Notes under the pieces: generated by a model
What the model saw: the letters and a program-made list of their open reading frames with translations, nothing else
Told to the model about the DNA's origin: nothing
The model's database searches: none
Assembly: GCA_937897665.1 (NCBI GenBank)
Contig: CALCPB010000538.1
Coordinates: 1-6,594, forward strand
Source of the DNA: an uncultured Halomicronema sp.
Lineage (GTDB): Bacteria > Cyanobacteriota > Cyanobacteriia > Phormidesmidales > Phormidesmidaceae
Direction: 5' to 3'
Length of the DNA stretch: 6,594 nucleotides
Made by a program: the position numbers and the translations under genes
Shown: positions 1-6,061 of the stretch, piece after piece
How the letters are laid out: every line of letters starts with the position of its first letter
Position numbering within the stretch: position 1 is the first letter of the stretch

Positions 1-60
1 ATCTGGTAATGGGCTGAGGCACGTTACAAAGCTATTTTTTTGTTTTGCAAACCTAATGGC

Positions 61-75
61 TTTTGGCTGCCAAAA
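61..75. promoter_or_regulatory. Perfect 7-1-7 palindrome, candidate operator
   Basis: TTTTGGC-T-GCCAAAA is a perfect inverted repeat with 7-base arms around one central base, 59 bases before the start codon at 135. A second, weaker dyad (AAATTC-ACT-GAATTT, 93-107) lies between it and the gene. The arrangement suggests a dimeric repressor or activator site controlling the gene at 135-596. I recognise no named regulator for this sequence, and no clear -35/-10 pair could be fixed around it. The symmetry is seen directly; the regulatory role is inferred. Confidence 0.4.
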
Positions 76-134
76 CTCGGTAGCGTTGGCATAAATTCAC
101 TGAATTTTCAGTCCGTAAACCTCGTACAGAAGTT

Positions 135-596
135 ATGACCTTAGACGCTTTGCTCACTCAAGCTCCCGAGTTGACTGCCCAAGACTATTTAGTGATTGGC
201 GTCGCGACCTGTTTCCGCCGTGAAGAAGGTGAGCTAGAAACTGTCAAAGTTTTAGAGCCGATTCCGTCGGCCTATCTGGAATCACTGCTCCAAAATATTC
301 CCACCTCCTATGAGCTGGTGGCTGCCACAACCGTGGGCGATGTCTTAAACAATGTGGGCATTCCCACACTGCCCAATGGCGAAGCCGTTCACTTTTGCGA
401 AAATTTTGGCGATCGCGTCATTGCCGCCGCTCGCACCTACCATGCTCGTCCCGACTCTCAAGCGCATTTGCCCGTGGGCAGCACTCGCACCGACTTCAAC
501 TATTCCACCGAAAAGAAGCGCGTGCTGAACTTTAAGAATGTGGTTAAGGCTGAGGACAATGTGCGGCAGCACAAGTACACCCACCAAAAGCTATAG
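135..596 (+). CDS. Conserved cyanobacterial-type protein of unknown function
   Basis: This encodes a 153-residue soluble protein with no signal peptide, membrane segment or known catalytic motif that I can see. It starts at ATG 135 (MTLDALLTQAPELTAQDY), and the sequence just upstream has no strong ribosome binding site. The N-terminal half (about 15-65) alternates short hydrophobic strands with acidic stretches and includes LVIGVATCFRREEGE and EPIPSAYLESLL. The C-terminal quarter (about 108-153) is basic and polar, with TDFNYSTEKKRVLNFKNV and a final QHKYTHQKL. From memory, proteins with this layout occur widely in cyanobacteria as uncharacterised orthologues, but I cannot name a family. It stands alone on the plus strand and converges with the AraC-type gene that ends at 665. 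Coding is well supported by length, composition and codon use. Function is unknown. Confidence 0.85.
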   Translation: MTLDALLTQAPELTAQDYLVIGVATCFRREEGELETVKVLEPIPSAYLESLLQNIPTSYELVAATTVGDVLNNVGIPTLPNGEAVHFCENFGDRVIAAARTYHARPDSQAHLPVGSTRTDFNYSTEKKRVLNFKNVVKAEDNVRQHKYTHQKL

Positions 597-661
597 GTCT
601 GAACAGCTACCCGCTTCGAGACCGATGCTCGGCTGTCTCCTGCCGTGCTCATGACATGAAT

Positions 662-689
662 GCCTTACAGCCGACTGCGGTAGGCTTTT
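662..689 (+). terminator. Weak hairpin plus T-run, possible terminator
   Basis: GCC(T)TAC ... GTAGGC (662-668 with 680-685) can fold into a stem with one bulged base, followed directly by TTTT (686-689). It lies 65 bases after the stop at 596, in the convergent region between that gene and the AraC-type gene, and overlaps the latter's last codons. The stem is short and the T-run only four bases, so it is at best a modest intrinsic terminator for the plus-strand gene. Confidence 0.25.
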
Positions 690-1564
690 GGGGTCATGTG
701 GCTATACCGGCGAAAAACTCTGGTGAAATAGCTCTGATCGCTAAAGCCCACCTGCTGGCAGATATCGGCGATCGCCAGCGACTTTCGAGCCAGCAGGTGC
801 TTGGCCCGCTCGATGCGGCAGCGGGTGATGTATTGCAGCAGCGTTTCCCCAGTGCTTTGCTTAAACAGAGTGGCAAAATAGTGAGGGCTCAGCGGCACCA
901 CACCCGCCACTTCTGTCAGGCTCAAATCGGCTGCCAAATGCTCATGGATGTAGGACATCACTCGCCTGAGGCTGGCCGGCGACAGCCCCTCTTGAGAATT
1001 TTGAACGGGTGATTTGGCGGTGGAATAGTGTTTTAGCAGGTGCATGACCAGCGTCGTCGCCATCGATTCTGCATAGAGTTGACTGGTGAGCGGGGACGAC
1101 GCGACACCATGGTTTAGCGCCAGCTCTAGCTCTGACTTTAGCAACAACCCAACCTGCCGCAAAAACGGGTCATAAACTGTGCGGTGGTAGAGAATTTCAA
1201 CGCGATCAAGATCAATCACTTCAGAGGCGACGCAGGTGAGAAACGCCGGTTCTAAGTAGAGATCGATAAATTCAGTGTCCTTTGCCCACCGCTCTTGGAA
1301 GGTATAGTTGGCCGGGTAAATGCAGCTCGTGCCGCCGCAGTTGCCCCGCTTTTGGTGAGGCTCATCGCTCGACCGCACCGGCTGCTCTAAGTCGATGCCG
1401 ATAATGTACTGTTTAGCAAAGTGCTCTGGCGTCTCATGGGCAGGTTGCCGATAGTACCCCAGGTGGAGCCCTGGCCAGGTCTCATCCCGACTCGATAACA
1501 GGGGCAACTGAGGGTACACCTGCAGAATTTGGTCGTCTTTCGTGTAGTCAATTTCTAATGCCAC
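665..1564 (-). CDS. AraC/XylS-family transcriptional regulator
   Basis: This is a 299-residue DNA-binding regulator. The C-terminal third (about 198-299) is a clear AraC-type double helix-turn-helix domain. The first HTH is near 216-238 (LSLTEVAGVVPLSPHYFATL) and the second near 263-286 (IADICQQVGFSDQSYFTRVF), followed by the usual P-x-x-YR ending (TPKAYRSRL). The N-terminal 190 residues would be the sensing or dimerisation part, but I recognise no specific cupin or ligand-binding signature. The start is GTG at 1564, supported by GGAG seven bases upstream on the minus strand. It begins 55 bases after the MATE exporter stop on the same strand, so the two are probably co-transcribed, and the regulator may control that exporter. 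The family assignment is strong; the target and inducer are inferred or unknown. Confidence 0.92.
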   Translation of the reverse strand: MALEIDYTKDDQILQVYPQLPLLSSRDETWPGLHLGYYRQPAHETPEHFAKQYIIGIDLEQPVRSSDEPHQKRGNCGGTSCIYPANYTFQERWAKDTEFIDLYLEPAFLTCVASEVIDLDRVEILYHRTVYDPFLRQVGLLLKSELELALNHGVASSPLTSQLYAESMATTLVMHLLKHYSTAKSPVQNSQEGLSPASLRRVMSYIHEHLAADLSLTEVAGVVPLSPHYFATLFKQSTGETLLQYITRCRIERAKHLLARKSLAIADICQQVGFSDQSYFTRVFRRYSHMTPKAYRSRL

Positions 1565-1619
1565 CTGCGAGCTCCACTGGGAGAAACTCTATATCGCCGG
1601 GGTTGGGCTTGCGCTCAGG

Positions 1620-2987
1620 CTAGCACGAATCAAATTGCCTCAGCTTGCTGACAAAGCGCCAGCTGTAGGCGATCGCGGCCATCGTCGCCCCCAGATAGTA
1701 GCCGATCCACAGTCCTTGAGCCCCGAGCCCAGCGCCAAAGCCGAGGGCATAGCCACTGATGAGCCCCACCCCCAGATAGGACAGAATGTTCAACAGCACC
1801 GGGACGCGCGTATCTTGAATGCCGTATAGAGCGCCGAGGGTCGTCTTCTGTACGCCGTCAAAGATATGCCCCACCGCAACGACGACAATCAGCGGACTCA
1901 CTAGCTTGACCAGGGCGGCATTCTCGGGGTCGCTGATGTCGATATAGAGACCAATAATCGGCTGGCGAAACAGCAGCAGAGCGATCGCCACCACGGTGGT
2001 CACGCCGATGGTCGTGACGATGCTGATCAGCCCCGCCCGTCTCAGACCCTGCAGGTCTTGCCGGCCAAACCACTGCCCCACTAAGGCGGTGGTGGCAAAT
2101 GACATCCCCAGCGGAATCATGAATACCATCAGCCCGGTCTGCAGGGCAATTTGGTGGGCCGCCAGCGCGTCGGTACCCAGCAGGCCGATTAGGTAGGCCA
2201 TCACCAATACCAGACCATACTCCAGCAGAATGGAAACCCCGATGGGCGTGCCAATCACAATTAGTTCTCGCATCAACGGCAGGCGTAGCCGATACCACTT
2301 TTGAAACAGGCGATAGATTTTGAGCTGCGGGTGCCTGAGCAAGTAGATCACCAGCGCGAAAAACATGCCCCACCAGGCCAGTGCACTGGCGAGCGCCAGC
2401 CCCGCCAACTCTAGGCGAGGCGCACCTAACTTACCAAACCCAAAGATGTAGTTACCCGCAATGTTGAACAGCGTCCCCCCTGCCACAATGGTCATGATGG
2501 GGCGGGCCTGCGATAGCCCCGAAACTACCCCCCTCAGCAGCGCAAAGCCCACAGCGGGGAACAGGCCCCAAAGCACCACGTTGAGATAGCTTGTGGCGAG
2601 GGCAACCGTTTGGGGGGCTTGCCCCAACCCCAGCATCACGACGTCCATGCGGCTCATGCCCACCATGGTGCCAGCGGCCAGCCCCAGCGTCAGCAGCAAT
2701 CCTTGCTGCGTCACTTGCTCAATGCGCGTTTTTTGCCCGGCCCCGAAGCCCGCCGCGACGAGGGGGCTAACGCCCATCACCACGCCTGCTAGAACATTCA
2801 AAAATACCTGAAAGGTAAAGGATGCGAGCCCCCCGGCTCCTAAGGCTTCTCGCCCGAGGTGACCCATCATGACGGTATCAACAAAACCAGTGGCGGCCTG
2901 AGAAATTTGAGCGCTAACCAGGGGAATGGCCAGCGTTAAGAGCGACTTGATTTCAGCTTGAGTTGAAGCAGCGGAGAGTGTTTTCAT
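1620..2987 (-). CDS. MATE-family multidrug/cation antiporter (NorM/DinF-like)
   Basis: This is an inner-membrane exporter of the multidrug and toxic compound extrusion family, which pumps cationic or amphipathic compounds out using a Na+ or H+ gradient. The protein is almost wholly hydrophobic, about 455 residues, with room for the 12 helices usual in the family as two MatE repeats. Family features include FVDTVMMGHLG in helix 1, RGVVSGLSQARPIM and LFNIAGNYIFGFG at the end of the first half, and QTGLMVFMIPLGMSFATTAL and GIQDTRVPV in the second half. From ATG 2987 (MKTLSAAS) the helix-1 Asp is residue 37, close to the essential Asp36 of Vibrio NorM, which favours this start. An in-frame GTG at 3008 would add seven residues, but its nearest GAGGG is about 15 bases away. 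It is probably transcribed with the downstream AraC-type gene. The substrate is unknown. Confidence 0.93.
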   Translation of the reverse strand: MKTLSAASTQAEIKSLLTLAIPLVSAQISQAATGFVDTVMMGHLGREALGAGGLASFTFQVFLNVLAGVVMGVSPLVAAGFGAGQKTRIEQVTQQGLLLTLGLAAGTMVGMSRMDVVMLGLGQAPQTVALATSYLNVVLWGLFPAVGFALLRGVVSGLSQARPIMTIVAGGTLFNIAGNYIFGFGKLGAPRLELAGLALASALAWWGMFFALVIYLLRHPQLKIYRLFQKWYRLRLPLMRELIVIGTPIGVSILLEYGLVLVMAYLIGLLGTDALAAHQIALQTGLMVFMIPLGMSFATTALVGQWFGRQDLQGLRRAGLISIVTTIGVTTVVAIALLLFRQPIIGLYIDISDPENAALVKLVSPLIVVVAVGHIFDGVQKTTLGALYGIQDTRVPVLLNILSYLGVGLISGYALGFGAGLGAQGLWIGYYLGATMAAIAYSWRFVSKLRQFDSC

Positions 2988-3008
2988 AAAAAAGTTTTCG
3001 GCGATCAC

Positions 3009-3355
3009 ACCGTGTAGTGAATGCCCTCAGCGTTAGAACATCTGCGCGTCTCAGCACTGACGCGAGTCATGCTCTAAGCCCAGAACACTGCCTTAAACGA
3101 TGCGGCCAAGGCAATCAATTAAAGACCGGTATTTCGTGATTTCAATTTAGACCAGCGCAAAATCAGAAGGCTGGTAAATTCTTCCGAAAACTACGACGAT
3201 CTTCCGCTATTCAGTCAAAATCATGGCCGACAGACCTTAATCCAAGGATGCTGCCCTAATCACGACCGGAGAGTCGAGATCGCTCTGCCTCAGCTAAAAA
3301 TTACGTCGCCAATTCGCAGAACCGTAGTCGATGGCGGCAAATCACCCGCAATGGC
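3009..3355. other. Intergenic gap upstream of the MATE gene
   Basis: These 347 bases separate two minus-strand genes, and I see no coding frame or RNA gene in them. They contain three inverted repeats: CGCGTC/GACGCG (3045-3064, listed separately), ACCAGC/GCTGGT with a 13-base loop (3151-3175), and the left arm of a 10-base repeat at the end of the cation exporter gene (3327-3336). The MATE promoter is expected here on the minus strand, but no convincing -35/-10 pair could be chosen. Confidence 0.5.
3045..3064. promoter_or_regulatory. Inverted repeat upstream of the MATE gene, candidate operator
   Basis: CGCGTC-(8 bases)-GACGCG is a perfect 6-base dyad centred about 67 bases upstream of the ATG at 2987. 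Its spacer adds a further small symmetry (TCAG-CA-CTGA, 3051-3060). Its position fits a regulator-binding site for the exporter/AraC unit, or a hairpin in the 5' leader. AraC-type proteins more often bind direct repeats, so the regulator could be another protein. The role is inferred. Confidence 0.3.
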
Positions 3356-3373
3356 CTATGATTCGCCATCGAC
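3327..3373 (-). terminator. 10-base perfect inverted repeat spanning the end of the CDF gene
   Basis: GTCGATGGCG (3327-3336) and CGCCATCGAC (3364-3373) are exact reverse complements separated by 27 bases. The right arm lies in the last codons of the cation exporter and the left arm just past its stop, so the mRNA could fold into a 10-bp stem at its 3' end. No U-run follows directly (the nearest T-rich stretch is about 25 bases further on), so it may stabilise or attenuate rather than be a classic intrinsic terminator. Confidence 0.3.
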
Positions 3374-4330
3374 CCAGCCCTCCGGGGCAGTCTCGGGAGC
3401 TGCCCAAGTTTCGTCTGGGTAGTTGAGGTAAGCCGCTGGGTTGGGCTGCGCTTCTTCTACCCAGATCTGCGTGCGTAATGGGCCATACTGCTGACGCAAC
3501 AGCGCTTCGACGCGCTCACCCACAATGTGGGCAACGCCCAAAAATTCTGGATGAATGGCGATGTGAAGGTCGATCCAGACCTGACGACCCACCAACCCGC
3601 GTGAGCGAATGCGGACACACCGCGTTACCCCCTCGGCCTGAGTGACAATATGGGCCACGGCTTCTGGCGCGATCGCCATCGGCCGTAATAGCGTGGGCAA
3701 CTGGTCATGCAGCACCTGCCACAGGCTCCGCATGGCCAACAGCGTGAGGGCAAAAGCCAGAACGGGATCGATCCAGGTTTGCTGCTGCCAAATGGCAATG
3801 AGCCCAGCGATCGCCACCCCCGACAGCCAGGCATCGCCTAATACATGCTGGGTATGCAGCATCAGCGCCAGACTGCCCAACTCAGGACTGCGGTAATAGG
3901 CGTAGACCGCGATCGCCAGCGTCAGAGCGATCGCCCCCACCATTAAATAAACGACGGGCCGCTCGATCATCACCTGCAGCGCATTTGGCTGACCCGAGAC
4001 GGCATTTACTGCCTGTTGCACCGCTGCGAAAATGAGATTGAGGCCCGTAAACCCCAACAGCGACACAACCGCCAAGGTGCCGGCCACCTCGGCGCGACCA
4101 TGCCCCCACACTTCGCGCCCCAAAGGGCGCTGGGCTGAGGCCACCGCGACCAAACTCAGCACGGTGCTGAAGGCATCGATAAAGGTGTGCAAAGCTTCGG
4201 CAAATAGCAGCAATGAGCGCGTCGCCCAGCCCGCGATCACCTCAATGCCCAACACCAGCAAGGTGAGCCACAGCCAAGTAAGTAATAGACGATAACAATG
4301 ACGGCGTTGACGGTCGGCAGCAGCAATCAC
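3356..4330 (-). CDS. Cation diffusion facilitator (CDF) metal exporter, zinc-type site
   Basis: This is a 324-residue membrane transporter that exports divalent metal, most likely Zn2+, in exchange for protons. About six hydrophobic segments cover residues 15-208, followed by a cytoplasmic domain (about 215-300, including VWIDLHIAIHPEF and LRTQIWVEEA) of the ferredoxin-like type that binds metal and dimerises in this family. Metal-site residues are visible: HxxxD in helix 2 (His48, Asp52) and HxxxD in helix 5 (His162, Asp166). This His/Asp quartet is associated with zinc-preferring CDFs, whereas DxxxD at the first site often allows Cd2+ or Fe2+ as well. GHGRAE (76-81) and WIDP (186-189) are further family marks. 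The GTG start at 4330 has GGAG 11 bases upstream, and an in-frame TAG just upstream rules out a much longer form. No metal-sensor gene or obvious Zur/SmtB-type box is adjacent. Confidence 0.92.
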   Translation of the reverse strand: MIAAADRQRRHCYRLLLTWLWLTLLVLGIEVIAGWATRSLLLFAEALHTFIDAFSTVLSLVAVASAQRPLGREVWGHGRAEVAGTLAVVSLLGFTGLNLIFAAVQQAVNAVSGQPNALQVMIERPVVYLMVGAIALTLAIAVYAYYRSPELGSLALMLHTQHVLGDAWLSGVAIAGLIAIWQQQTWIDPVLAFALTLLAMRSLWQVLHDQLPTLLRPMAIAPEAVAHIVTQAEGVTRCVRIRSRGLVGRQVWIDLHIAIHPEFLGVAHIVGERVEALLRQQYGPLRTQIWVEEAQPNPAAYLNYPDETWAAPETAPEGWVDGES

Positions 4331-4740
4331 TGAATAGTTGACTCCAGCAGGTGCATAAGCTTTCTATTAAAACCTGTTGCCGCTCGACGAACTCACCAAA
4401 ACTACCCTCTTGTTACGCGCCTTAATGGCATTGTGATGGCTCTAACTCGCTGACGCCCCAGTTTTGCCGCTACGATTTGAACCCATTTAGTGCCTATGAC
4501 CTACCGAGAACTCGGTTCTCGTAGCAGAAGATTGAGGTCGCTAAGATCAAATGTATCCATCGAGTGCAGCCGGACAGTGAGGCGGCGATCGCATTTCGCT
4601 CAGGCGATCGCGCTACCAAGTCCCTGCACAAAGAAGCGCTGCAAGCGATCGCGGGAATATGAGTCGGGTCAATGTGAATGTTGAGTTTCCTGGCGTTTGT
4701 TCAGTTGGGGTGAGGAGCGATCGTATATTAAACCTCTTAT
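4331..4740. other. 410-base gap with no convincing gene
   Basis: This lies between the start of the cation exporter and the end of the AT-rich gene at 4741. It should hold the exporter promoter near 4331-4420 on the minus strand. It also has a perfect hairpin, CGAGAAC-TCG-GTTCTCG (4505-4521), and three HIP1 octamers (4585-4652). Two plus-strand frames are open here: a 65-codon Arg/Ser-rich frame from 4490 that looks spurious, and a stop-bounded 45-codon frame (4525-4662) containing KIEVAKIKCIH that is more protein-like. The latter could be a gene scrap, but it has no start and no recognised family. Confidence 0.4.
4585..4652. repeat. Cluster of three HIP1 octamers (GCGATCGC)
   Basis: GCGATCGC occurs at 4585-4592, 4604-4611 and 4645-4652. 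HIP1 is a highly over-represented palindrome in many cyanobacterial genomes. Other copies here are near 409, 767, 1668, 1981, 3668, 3807, 3908, 3926 and 5736. The stretch 4741-5499 has none, which supports a different origin for that segment. Confidence 0.8.
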
Positions 4741-5499
4741 CTATATAAGTTTAGAAAGATTCATGCTTTGCCACTCTTCAAAAGTAGCTTTCTTTATCTC
4801 GTCAGCTACAACTGGCCGTGCCTGATAGTCTCTAAACTCGAACCATTGGTAAAAAGCTTTCATCGTACTGAAGTGTTGACTTATGATATCAGCAATAGGT
4901 ATTGCTCTGTTCTGATTAATATAATCTCTTGACTGCGACGACCACTTAAAATCTTTTATTTCATTTGACTTAAATTCAAATGAATAACTAATGTTAAATA
5001 AATTACTCTCCGATTCTGATGATGAATCTTGTATCCTTTCCATTCTCGTTGACAGGACAGGCACAGCAACTTTTTTGTGCTGAAGATATCTTCGCAAATC
5101 TCCAACAAATACGTTTTCAAATGAATTACTGAAGTGTTCTTTCCGCTTGGCATCATATTCTTTGGCAAAGTCTTGAAATTGCTCTGACTTGCTTTCTGAT
5201 AGATGCTTGTAAACACCACGACTATGGTCTATGACTGAAAGATAGGCTGCAGCATAATTATGAATTCGACGTCCAATTTCGCGCCCTGCATTAATGTGTA
5301 GGTCTATCTGTTTCTCAGCGCTAAAGAGAAATTCGTCTCCCCTGGTAGACTCTAAAAAGTTTTTCAGGGTGGCCTCAAACTCCAAGTAATTGCATTTCAG
5401 TATGTAGAATGTATAAAATCTGACCGAGAAAAAACTTTTGCTCACTGGTCTTGTCTGTGCATTATGTGGGCACTGCCCATAACTAATAGTCCACATCAT
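4741..5499 (-). CDS. Hypothetical protein, possibly HEPN-like, AT-rich
   Basis: This 252-residue protein belongs to no family I can name with confidence. The core (about 40-130) reads as long amphipathic helices and contains REIGRRIHNYAAAYLSVIDHSR (in part, 73-94). The R-x6-H spacing (Arg73, His80) fits the loose R(X4-6)H motif of HEPN ribonucleases, and HNY...DHSR recalls helical proteins of unknown function seen in several phyla. The C-terminal part (about 165-252) is mixed, with many aromatic and acidic residues. The first 38 residues are odd (Cys- and aromatic-rich, no helix pattern), so the true start could be GTG at 5445 or TTG at 5385. The ATG pair at 5499 has only a weak AAGAA before it. 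Composition differs sharply from the neighbours: 4921-5040 is only 34 of 120 G+C, and HIP1 is absent, which suggests recent transfer. No partner antitoxin gene is visible next to it. Confidence 0.7.
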   Translation of the reverse strand: MMWTISYGQCPHNAQTRPVSKSFFSVRFYTFYILKCNYLEFEATLKNFLESTRGDEFLFSAEKQIDLHINAGREIGRRIHNYAAAYLSVIDHSRGVYKHLSESKSEQFQDFAKEYDAKRKEHFSNSFENVFVGDLRRYLQHKKVAVPVLSTRMERIQDSSSESESNLFNISYSFEFKSNEIKDFKWSSQSRDYINQNRAIPIADIISQHFSTMKAFYQWFEFRDYQARPVVADEIKKATFEEWQSMNLSKLI

Positions 5500-5524
5500 T
5501 TCTTAGCTAGTTCTAGCACTTTAA

Positions 5525-5720
5525 CTAAAACCTTTTTGAGATTTCAGCTCTGGCAGAAGTGATATAGCCCGTTTGCTTTGCCAACAAAATGATACTCAAC
5601 GTGCCGCGAATGTTGACTTGCAGACTTTTTGCGGCTTTGCGAGCGGCGCGATCGTCCAAAATGACTTCATTAGGTTGGATGGCGCATCACCCAAGAGATT
5701 ACGTAGCTTTGTTCTTGCAG
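5525..5720 (-). pseudogene. Remnant of a DUF3368 PIN-like toxin gene, frameshifted
   Basis: The minus-strand frame from 5686 to the TAG at 5527-5525 reads QPNEVILDDRAARKAAKSL, then NIRGTLSIILLAKQTGYITS. This is the hallmark central region of DUF3368 proteins (VILDD.AAR..A, then GT..iLL.AK..G.I), PIN-like putative toxins usually paired with UPF0175-type antitoxins. Just upstream, in another frame, 5720-5676 reads LQEQSYVISWVMRHPT. It has the length and pattern of the preceding GE..AI.LA segment, implying a frameshift near 5676. Downstream, past a run of A near 5532, a third frame gives KVLVKVLELAKK and a TGA at 5498-5496, resembling the usual C-terminal helix. The first half of the gene, including the expected N-terminal PIN acidic residues, is missing, as is any antitoxin. 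It is therefore dead. Family recognition is from memory of motifs. Confidence 0.75.
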
Positions 5721-5732
5721 CATTTTATTCGG

Positions 5733-5784
5733 GTAGCGATCGCCTCACAGGAGCAGCTACGCCAACGCCTGCCTACAGTCAGGC
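5733..5784. repeat. Small palindromic repeat, likely dispersed element
   Basis: GTAGC (5733-5737) and GCTAC (5756-5760) bracket a partly symmetrical centre with CCT/AGG, and GCCTG/CAGGC (5767-5771 with 5780-5784) forms a second hairpin directly after. Read on the minus strand, the GGCGTTGGCGTAGC part and the adjoining HIP1 resemble the short palindromic repeats scattered through filamentous cyanobacterial genomes. It sits where the DUF3368 remnant loses its homology, so it may have helped disrupt that gene. Whether it is repeated in this genome cannot be seen from one copy. Confidence 0.35.
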
Positions 5785-5795
5785 TAAAAACAGTA

Positions 5796-5809
5796 CGCTA
5801 AGGTTAGCG
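5796..5809. promoter_or_regulatory. Perfect palindrome before vapB, candidate autoregulatory operator
   Basis: CGCTAA-GG-TTAGCG is a perfect 6-2-6 inverted repeat ending five bases before the ribosome binding site of the antitoxin gene. Type II antitoxins with AbrB-like N-termini bind palindromes near their own promoters, more tightly together with the toxin, so this is the natural candidate site for VapB/VapBC autorepression. A clear -35/-10 could not be assigned. The symmetry is observed; the function is inferred. Confidence 0.45.
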
Positions 5810-5813
5810 GGTT

Positions 5814-5819
5814 GAGGAG
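5814..5819 (+). promoter_or_regulatory. Strong ribosome binding site of vapB
   Basis: GAGGAG lies eight bases before the ATG at 5828, the strongest Shine-Dalgarno match in the window. It fixes the antitoxin start and fits the need for high antitoxin synthesis relative to the toxin. Confidence 0.7.
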
Positions 5820-5827
5820 CAACCATC

Positions 5828-6061
5828 ATGGAAACAGCCAAGCTACTGACGAACGAAGACGGGCAGATCGTAGTGTTACCTGCAGCCTTTCATCTCAACG
5901 GCACCGAGGTTTACATCAATAAAGTCGGGAATGCGATCGTCCTGCTGAACAAAGATAATCCCTGGCAGTCTCTCTTCGAGAGCCTTGAGCAATTTTCCGA
6001 TGACTTCATGGACACTCGTGAACACCCGCCCCTCGACAGTCGCGAGAAGCTGTTTGAATGA
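5828..6061 (+). CDS. vapB: VapB/VagC-type antitoxin (AbrB-like)
   Basis: This 77-residue antitoxin is expected to neutralise the adjacent VapC and repress the operon. Residues 1-40 match the swapped-hairpin AbrB/SpoVT fold of VagC-like antitoxins: a short first strand, DGQIVVLPAAFHL (11-23, corresponding to the common G.sqavrLP..f), then EVYINKVGNAIVLL (27-40). The acidic C-terminal tail (about 46-77, starting at Trp46) is the part that normally wraps the toxin. The ATG at 5828 has GAGGAG eight bases upstream. The stop overlaps the vapC start in ATGA (6058-6061), indicating translational coupling. A palindrome at 5796-5809 is a likely binding site. The protein is full length and has no visible defect. 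Confidence 0.88.
   Translation: METAKLLTNEDGQIVVLPAAFHLNGTEVYINKVGNAIVLLNKDNPWQSLFESLEQFSDDFMDTREHPPLDSREKLFE

Noticed and set aside
656..1012. 118-codon plus-strand frame opposite the AraC-type gene
   Set aside because: It is the antisense of the conserved helix-turn-helix region, with no ribosome binding site and no protein-like pattern.
1858..2373. 171-codon minus-strand frame inside the MATE gene
   Set aside because: It is Gly/Ala/Arg/Asp-rich with no family resemblance and lies wholly within the strongly supported exporter in another frame. It is a by-product of high G+C content.
4490..4684. 64-residue plus-strand frame in the middle gap
   Set aside because: It is dominated by Arg and Ser, contains three HIP1 sites, has no ribosome binding site and resembles no known small protein.
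4741..5499. HEPN-type gene as the toxin of an MNT/HEPN pair
   Set aside because: No nucleotidyltransferase-like gene lies next to it on either side, so calling it a paired toxin is not supported.
5573..5815. 80-codon and 70-codon plus-strand frames before vapB
   Set aside because: They run antisense over the DUF3368 remnant and the small palindromic repeat. The minus-strand reading explains the sequence far better.
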